DNA of 64,000 bases from Brachionus plicatilis (taxonomy: Eukaryota; Rotifera; Eurotatoria; Ploima; Brachionidae), in assembly GCA_010279815.1 (NCBI GenBank), contig QEOQ01000508.1, positions 1,759,129 through 1,823,128 of the forward strand. The letters run 5' to 3'. This document shows positions 56,638 to 64,000 of this stretch, in pieces; the first letter of the stretch is position 1; every line of letters begins with the position of its first letter. Position numbers and translations under genes: made by a program. The notes below the pieces were generated by a model that was not told the origin of the DNA, searched no databases, and saw only the letters and a list, made by a program, of their open reading frames with translations.

Positions 56638-59600
56638 TGCTTGATAAATAGATAAATGATTGCAGCTAAAGCTTATTTATGAGCTAAGAAATTTTTTATT
56701 GCATTACCCAATCTTGCTGTTTTTTTGTTACACTGCTGCTCTAATATCCCCATATTTATTTTAATTAAGGTTTTTTTTCAAAAGAAATTAAAAAATTTTG
56801 TCAGATTTTTATCTTTATAAGTTTACTTAGATGATGGAGTATATTTTGTTAATTAATTTTTAAAATTTTGGATACTAGCAACCTCGGAGCCATTTCTTGT
56901 ATCTAATTGTTTCATTAATAAATGTCCCCAATAGTTTATTTGAAAATATAAACTTTAAATTTTTAATTTATGATCTAAACATCTTTATAAATTTTTTGAA
57001 TTATTCAAAAAAAATGCTTTAAAATTAAAGAGAAATCAAAAGAAAAAACAAAACGATTTCCTTGAAAATATCAAAAAAAGAAAATATCAAATTCCTGTTT
57101 TTTGATCCTAAGCAAAATCTTAAAGTCTCATGCTAACACTCTTTTTTCTAGACTGGAATGTTTCAGTTTTTGGATTCTGGGCACTCATTTAAGTGTCTAT
57201 ATTTGCATGCCAACATCATTTTGATCTGCACATTCAACACGGAACCAATTTAAACATATGCCCGAGCACATGCAAACTAAACTTGAAAATTATTTAAATT
57301 TGAAAAAGCTAGAATTTCGATAAAAGTAAAAATTAAGAGATTTTATCTCAGACTCAATCAATAAAAAAAAAGAAAAGAAAAGAGAGATTAAGAACATTGG
57401 GAGTTCACGTAGACTAAACAAATAAATAATTGTAAATACTCATTTGAGACAAGTGGCTTGCTTAGACTAAGGTAATTTATTTTATTAGTTTTAATCGTGA
57501 TTTCTTTTAAAACGACTTAAATTAAATTATATAATTGACCTCATGCATAATTTGTCGCCCATTTGATATTCTACGACATTTAGGCTAAATCTTTTTTACT
57601 GGAGCATGATTTATCAATCGGGTCTCGTAATTTGTTTAATTTATATACAATTTTAAGCAACTGTATTATACTATCTCAAGTTTAAGTTGCTTAAATGTCG
57701 TTTATAGACAATATTCAAAGTATTAAATTTTAGTTTATCAAATTTTAAATGAAAAAGCTTTATTTTTAAACCATCTGATTATCACGATCATTGTGGTCTT
57801 AATGATATTGTTTAATGTATTGGATTTCTTCAATTTTCTTTAACTTAAGTTTGGAAAAAAAAATTTCGGACACATAAAATTTGAAATTTTTATTAAGTTT
57901 AAAATTGCAGTTCATTACGACAAGTTAAAGTCTATGATCAAATTTAAATTCGTGCCCAAAGTTATCATTAATTTTAATCCAAAATATTTGAAAAAAAATT
58001 TAACAGATCTTTATTTAAAGAAAAAGATCTCAGAATCTACATAATTTTCGAAAAAAAAAATTTAATTTGAAAATATTTTTACAGGATATGAGGATTTAAA
58101 TTTTTTTCAAACTAGCCAAAATGACTCGTTTGGTGCTTCTAGTATTAAAGGAAGATTTTGAAGAAAATTTAAATTTAAATTTTATAGAAAAAACATATTT
58201 TCAAAGTGGACCTTCGTTTTTAAGCTGAATTTTTTTTATCTGAAAATATCTGCAAAAATCTTATGCAAAATACTTGGGTATGTTATGTCTGAGCATTTAA
58301 TATTTTTTATAGTTAATTTTTTTTTAATTTGATCATTAACTTCAATTTTCTTTTAACATAAATGTCAAAGATGGTTCATCCGAGCATTTCAGGCTCTGGG
58401 TTTGTGATAATTCAGAAATATTCAAGTAAATATTTTATTTGAATGAGTTAAAACAAAAAAAAAATAAAGAGAACAGTAAATTATATGTGTTCATACAGTG
58501 TTTGTGCAAAAGATAAAACTCAACTGGATCAATTTACATCAATGAAAAATTCTAGATCAATTTATTCAAGAGAAAATCAGGGATGTGTTATAGGCAAATT
58601 TAGAACATGATTCGAACTTATAATGAACACAAATCGCGGAAAAGTAGTCTGTACAAAAATTAGGCCAAATATTCAAATATTTATTTGACATTTTTTTATT
58701 ATTGAAATCAGTTTTTTAAATGTAAATTAAAACCTTTAAAAAGAAGGCAATCCAGGCTCAGTCGATCTATAAATGAATCTCTCAGAGATAATTTTTTTTT
58801 CTTTGAGAAAAAAGCTATAACAAAATTTTATTATTTTATATAATTTTTTTTCTCACTGTTAGTTTTGATTGAGACTTCAAGGCTTTTGTTATTTACAAAC
58901 AATTAGCTTTGAAATTTACTCTAAATTGAAAGCGAATACTTTGTATCATCATTAACCCAAAGCAATTGAACGTAGTTTTTTCTTGGACATTTTTTTTCTA
59001 TGTTGTTTCTTTAATTTATGATCTATCACACAAAAAAACAAATAAACAAAAACACCCTAATGTTCAATATTTGGCATTAATTTATTTAAAAATATTTTCT
59101 AGTCTTAAATAGGAAAATATTTTAAGAGGTCGTTTAGAAAATTTTTGTGAATAAGGAAAAAAATTCCTTTTGCTTTTAATGTTTATTTAGTTTCAAGTTA
59201 GTAATCAGATAATCGAATTTCGAAGTGTCTAAGTGATTTCCTTTAAATAGAAACAAAACACCAGTTTTCTTCAGGCCTCAATTGATTTGCGGATTCCATT
59301 GTCAAAAATGTTTAACTTTGTATACAAAATATTTCAAAGTATGTCACAAGTCGTTTTTTTGACTCCAAAAATAAATTTAATATTACACTTTTTTAAATTC
59401 TAGTTTCCTTTTTTTTAAATTAGCAAAAAATTAATTTGAGAAGAAAAAAAAAAGACTAGATCAATTACAATTTTATTTTCAACAAATGAAATAATTTGGA
59501 TATTTTTTCCTGGTCATTCATTAGTAAAAATATTTCATAAAATATTCAAATAATCAAATAATAAATAATATTTAATCAGATAGACTTTAAGTCAATAGGA

Positions 59601-60616
59601 AAAAATTTAAATTTTTTGTCTTGTAGTTTTATCACTAATCAAACTTTATCTATATTAAATTGCTAAGAGTTGTGTAAAAAAAGTTTAAATGTATATCAGC
59701 TTTATTAAGATGAAAATGCTATATATATTAAGGAAGAAATATTTTTTTGATTCAATATTAATTTCAAGTCCAAATTAACAAATTAAAAAGTTTTAAAATC
59801 AAAAATTTAGATAGTCTGTCTTAAAAAGCATGTCCTGGCTGTCGTGGGTCTGTTTTGATACTTTCCACATCAACCATTTTAGAATTATTTTGTAAATAAT
59901 TAAATTTTTTCTTCAAAATTTTTTTCTTTTATAAAAACGAGTATTTGAAAAAAAAGGTTGTTTAGTATTTTTTTTTATATTTTTGTAGTTATTTAAAAGT
60001 GGCATTTATTTTTCTTCATAAAAAAGGAAATTTAGTTACAAATCTAATTCTTAATCTTTTTTTTATTCATTGGCAAAATTTTATTATGAGTAGATTTTAA
60101 AAATGAGTTTAATTTTTTGAATAGTTTCAATGAAGACTATTTAAAAAAAATTGGGTCTAAGATTTAGAGAGCGGATTTTTTTTAATACTTTAATGAAAGT
60201 TTTTGAAATCAAAATCTGTCATTCAGCGAAAGAAAAGCCATGGAAAATTGAACAAGAACTAAAGCTTGACGAGGAAATGTCGTCTAGAATTTGTTTTTGT
60301 TTGTTTAATATTTATTGTATCAATTCTTAATCTAAATTGTAATATTTAAACTTAATTAGTTTAAACATTAAGCAAATAAACGAATAAGGGCTAAACACAG
60401 GATATGTTTTTGTGTGTTAATCATTAGGAGAACTGGTCACACAAACAATTTTCTATTCAATTGTCATTAACCAAAATTGAGCTTTCCAATTTAGAATTCT
60501 TCGATACTAATACCCGATTAACACTCGCTAAATTTCTGCTTCCTTTTATTTTAGATATGTTTCAGAGACAAGTCTGAAAATGAATCAGAATTTTTAAGAG
60601 TCACGAATCCCTCAAA
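56638..60616. other. Intergenic upstream of SUEL/CUB gene B
   Basis: AT-rich. Small coding-like frames noted but not called: 58121-58228 (+, MTRLVLLVLKEDF), 59877-59821 (-, MVDVESIKTDPRQPGHAF-stop), 60193-60330 (+, containing KEKPWKIEQELKLDEEMSSR). A ccttttattttag site at about 60542-60554 may be a 5' UTR splice or trans-splice acceptor for the gene starting at 60617. Confidence 0.4.
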
Positions 60617-63600
60617 ATGAGCTTTTTATATTTTATATTTTTTTTTCTCATTAAACAAATTATGTGTAATTTACCAGTGGCACCTTTGACCCGTAAGTTA
60701 AATAAACTTTAATTAAAAAAAAAATTAATAAAAATTAAAAAAATATTCAGAACTTCAAACAATCCACGAATGCCACGAGCGGTCATCAAGCCTTACTATT
60801 GATTGCAATATCGGACACCGAATTAGGATACTAGAGTCGTTTTACGGTGCAACATCGGAGCCTAATCGCGATTACTGCTCGGAAGGCTACCGGGCAAAAG
60901 ATTGTAAAAGCCACACAAGCTTTCAGAACGCGTGCAATGGTCGCTCATCTTGTACAGTACATTTCTTTCGAGTCTATCTGCCTGATTGTAATGCCAATTC
61001 AAATTATCTAACTGTGCAGTATGAATGTGTTCCAGAGAGAAAAGTCCACGGTGTTTGTACCAATGTTGAAGACATCAGCACATGGGGTACTTTGCGCACT
61101 ACCGACTTTCCTCACTCTTACGGTTTCAATGAAGACTGCTGGTGCAAATTGTCCGCTGACAATAATCAGCGAATAGTTTTATCAGTTATATCATTTCAAC
61201 TGTTTCCCTATGACCCAACTTGCTCAGAGACAGGTCTATATCTTCAATCAGAGCGGAATAGAAGCAAGGACTGCACTTTTTTGCAGCAAGGCCATTACTA
61301 TATAAGCTCGAGTAAAAATTTATATTTAAATTTTTATTCTCGTAAGCCGACTATACGAGCCGGCTTTTGGATTATATATGAGGCATCAGATGCAAAGTCA
61401 AGAATAAGGCTCAAATGTGGTGATACTGACGAGGTTCGACCAGCGCTTTTCACTCGTTTCTCAACAAAAAAAGAGCTCAATCTTACTCCATATATATACG
61501 AATTTGCATCAAGTACAACTCCTGGTCTGGGTCTACAAACAATAACAGCCAAGGTGCCAAAAACAAATTTACAATTGACAACTACATTCAATAAATATAA
61601 TTTAATTAGCCAAGGAACAAAAAATTATTCGAATTTTTTTAATACGACACCCAAAAGTAGACACTATTTTACTACCAAAATGAGGCTAAGGTTATCGACT
61701 AAAAAAATACTCACAAAAAAGATCATTACAACAAGTAAAATGAGCTCAAAAACTACTACATTAAAGAAAACTTCTACAACTACCACAACTACCACTACCA
61801 CTGCCACTACCACTACCACTCCAACTACTTCTACTACTACTACTACAACTACAACTACAATTACAACTACAATTACAACTACTTCTACTACTACTACTTC
61901 ATCTAAAATGACTAAAAAAACAAAAAAATCAACTACTTTAAAGCAAATTTTTACTTCCGAATATTTACAGACAGTAACAAGTGAACAAAAATCTACACGA
62001 TTGTTGAGACCCAAAATTGATCCAATTATAGATGAATTTATTTTGTCTACCTCTCCGAAAATTCTAACTACAAACATTCAACTTTCTGATTTTGTTCTTG
62101 AAAAGACAAACTTTGATAGAATAAATTTAACTACCGAAAAAGCTGATGTTGAAAATATTACAAAAAGCGGTGAGTAAAATTTTGACTATTACCATTTCAT
62201 TGATGTATAATTATTTCCTTATTTTGACAGCATTATCTTAACTAACCATATAATTTAAAACCTAAGATTGTCTATTTTTTTGTATTTTTTAATGAAATTT
62301 TATCTTTGTCTATTTTTAAATTATTGTTGAAGTATTCTTAAATTTATTATTAATATTTATTTTAATATTGAATTAGGATTCATTAGCTCTAAATATATAT
62401 TTGTAAAATCATCTATAAAATCGAGGCACCACAATTTTCTATTTCATAGATTTTTTTCTGATCTTCACTGTTTAAATGCTGATTTGGGTAAAAAATAAAA
62501 AAAATTAAATTTTTTTAGGGAATTACTTGACTAGCAAACTCAAATATAAACTTGAAAACACCTTAAACAATTTTTATCACACTTTTGTGTCTATTTCAAA
62601 AAAAAGCTATTCAGCAAATTTTATAAAGCTTGTTGCTCTGATTTTGAATAAAAAATATTTGTTAATATCTTTTTATTTTTAAAATTGATAAAATTTTAAG
62701 TTTTTAAGTCTCTTTAATTCAGTAATATGACTATAATGTTCTAAGGTTTTTGAAGAATTCTTAAAAAAATATTTTAATAAAACGATTTATTGGACTCAGT
62801 AAATTTACAAAAACAAAACCTTTGAACAAAGCACTAAAATTGGAGTCAATTTGGACAAATTTTCTAAAAATTTCCTAAAAGTTTATAATTAATTCTATGA
62901 ATGCAGAATGGTGCAACTATGTTGCATTTACAGAATTAAGTTTAAATCTTAAGAAAAAAAGTTATTCAATTTTTTTACATTTTTTTCTGTTCTATTTATC
63001 ATTTTGTACTGAATTTCACAAAACCCAATAACCAATTGTGTAAAAATGTATTTGAATTCTTAATGAAAGATTACAAGATATTTGATAGAGAGAATACTTC
63101 TTTTATTAAACAGTTATCAAAAGTGAAAAATTTCACTTATATAAAATGCACTGAGTACGATTTAGCATTAAGTGTTCTTTTGATTGAATGATGCTTTGAA
63201 TGCAGCAATTTTGGACTAACTGACTCGATACAATACTTTGTTTATTTAATTGAATTTTGTATGTTAAATAATCTTAATCATTAATAACAAACTGAATTTT
63301 TTACTTAATTGTAAAAAGGATATTTAATTTTGTATTAATTTTAATTTAATTTTGTCCATTGGACTTAAACTTTAATTAAATAAATAAATAAATAAAATTA
63401 ATTATTTTTCAATCAATAACAACAGCTTTTATTGATTTGATAATCTGTCTATCGATATGAAGTACTAGTTCAAATTTTTAGTCCAATTTTTCTCGTGTCA
63501 TCAATAAAATTGAATAAATAAAATTTTCTCCTTTTCTTTGGTAAATAATTTAATGGTAAAAATTTGTTTTAAAAGATTTGGTATTCAATCAAAGTGATTT

Positions 63601-64000
63601 TATGGTAGCATTTGGAATTCAGGAAAAAAATGCCTTTGAGAAATCACCGAAAGTTCAAACAGGAAAATTGAGTAAAACAGAACTAACAATAGTAATTTCA
63701 TGTGTTATTTTTATAGCCATGCTGACTGTAGTTAATTTAATAATTTATTCATTTAAACGACTGGCCAAAAAGCAAGTTCCGACAGCTAAAATAATTGAGC
63801 CAGGATTGAACGCTGCGGATCCTGATAAAAAATCTTACGACATTCTACCTGGAGTAGGGGAAATAGTCCTATGGGCTGACAATGACAAGCGGGGCTATTT
63901 AATTGATATAAATGGTTCGTGGGCAAAAATAGATGGTCAACGTTGGATTCGCGACAACATGACAGTTTTGCATAACACGTACAAAAAGGCATCGATGGCG
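60617..64000 (+). CDS. Type I membrane protein with SUEL lectin, CUB-like and Thr-rich stalk, gene B (3' end outside window)
   Basis: Exons 60617-60692, 60751-62169 and 63576->64000 join in phase, 640 codons so far. Signal peptide MSFLYFIFFFLIKQIMC; SUEL lectin domain with LTIDCNIGHRIRILESFYGA, CNGRSSCTVHFF and YLTVQYECVP (about 30-120); CUB-like domain from VCTNVEDISTWGTLRTTDFP to AGFWIIYEAS (about 120-245). A Thr-rich mucin-like stalk includes a pure run of Thr codons (61780-61910). Exon 3 carries the transmembrane helix (TIVISCVIFIAMLTVVNLII) and the start of a cytoplasmic region (DKRGYLIDINGSWAKIDGQR), open to the window edge. Intron 2 is 1.4 kb. Same architecture as gene A (44598-46595) but different tail. 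Function unknown; surface glycan binding is inferred. Confidence 0.82.
61780..61910 (+). repeat. Coding (ACN)n trinucleotide tract, poly-Thr
   Basis: Runs of act/acc/aca threonine codons with occasional Ala, Pro, Ser and Ile codons inside SUEL/CUB gene B. It encodes an O-glycosylation-type stalk. The Val-rich frame on the opposite strand is its shadow. Confidence 0.9.

Noticed and set aside
61664..62077. 137-codon Val-rich minus-strand ORF
   Set aside because: Reverse-strand reading of the Thr-codon tract of SUEL/CUB gene B.

Overview
The window reads as nuclear DNA from an animal with a small, very AT-rich genome (roughly three quarters A+T by eye). Genes are spliced with GT-AG introns. Many introns are about 50 bp; others run 1-2 kb and are filled with transposon debris. 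Ciliary genes (rotatin, CFAP276), animal-type genes (GLG1, PPT1, POLD2, PUR-alpha, SUEL/CUB receptors) and the base composition fit a rotifer of the Brachionus type. That assignment is inference. There are no operons, and genes alternate in strand.

Layout. 1-9002 (+): 3' two thirds of a rotatin-like gene, six exons, with a hAT-type MITE and a decayed PIF1/Helitron-like helicase in its introns. 9061-9540 (-): C6orf120/UPF0669 secreted protein, tail to tail with rotatin and sharing a 217-bp divergent promoter with a MetX/Cys2-like acyltransferase (9758-11117, +). 11165-13678 (-): PLPBP, seven exons. Its long intron holds a MITE with a second, TA-flanked element nested inside, which itself carries a 30-bp minisatellite.

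13.7-27 kb is a transposon-rich zone. It holds a 250-bp near-perfect hairpin, inverted-repeat elements, LINE relics, a MULE relic inside two nested inverted-repeat pairs, and a GGCCG-rich hAT-like MITE. Two almost identical intronless PUR-alpha genes (17441-18247 and 25843-26649, both -) lie in the same zone, with a possible neuropeptide-like precursor between them (22919-23153, -).

27031-28410 (-): POLD2. 30.04-31.14 kb: LINE relic with a mutated catalytic motif. 31398-38283 (-): complete GLG1. 38602-39606 (-): PPT1. 42212-43198 (+): aquaglyceroporin. 44598-46595 (-) and 60617->64000 (+): two divergently oriented genes for membrane proteins with a galactose-binding (SUEL) lectin domain, a CUB domain, a transmembrane segment and a cytoplasmic tail. 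The 14 kb between them is mostly featureless AT-rich DNA. It contains CFAP276 (53355-53973, -) and a few candidate short secreted-peptide ORFs.

Exon boundaries were placed by hand from GT/AG sites and reading-frame continuity. Domain and family calls come from recognising protein sequence, without any database search.
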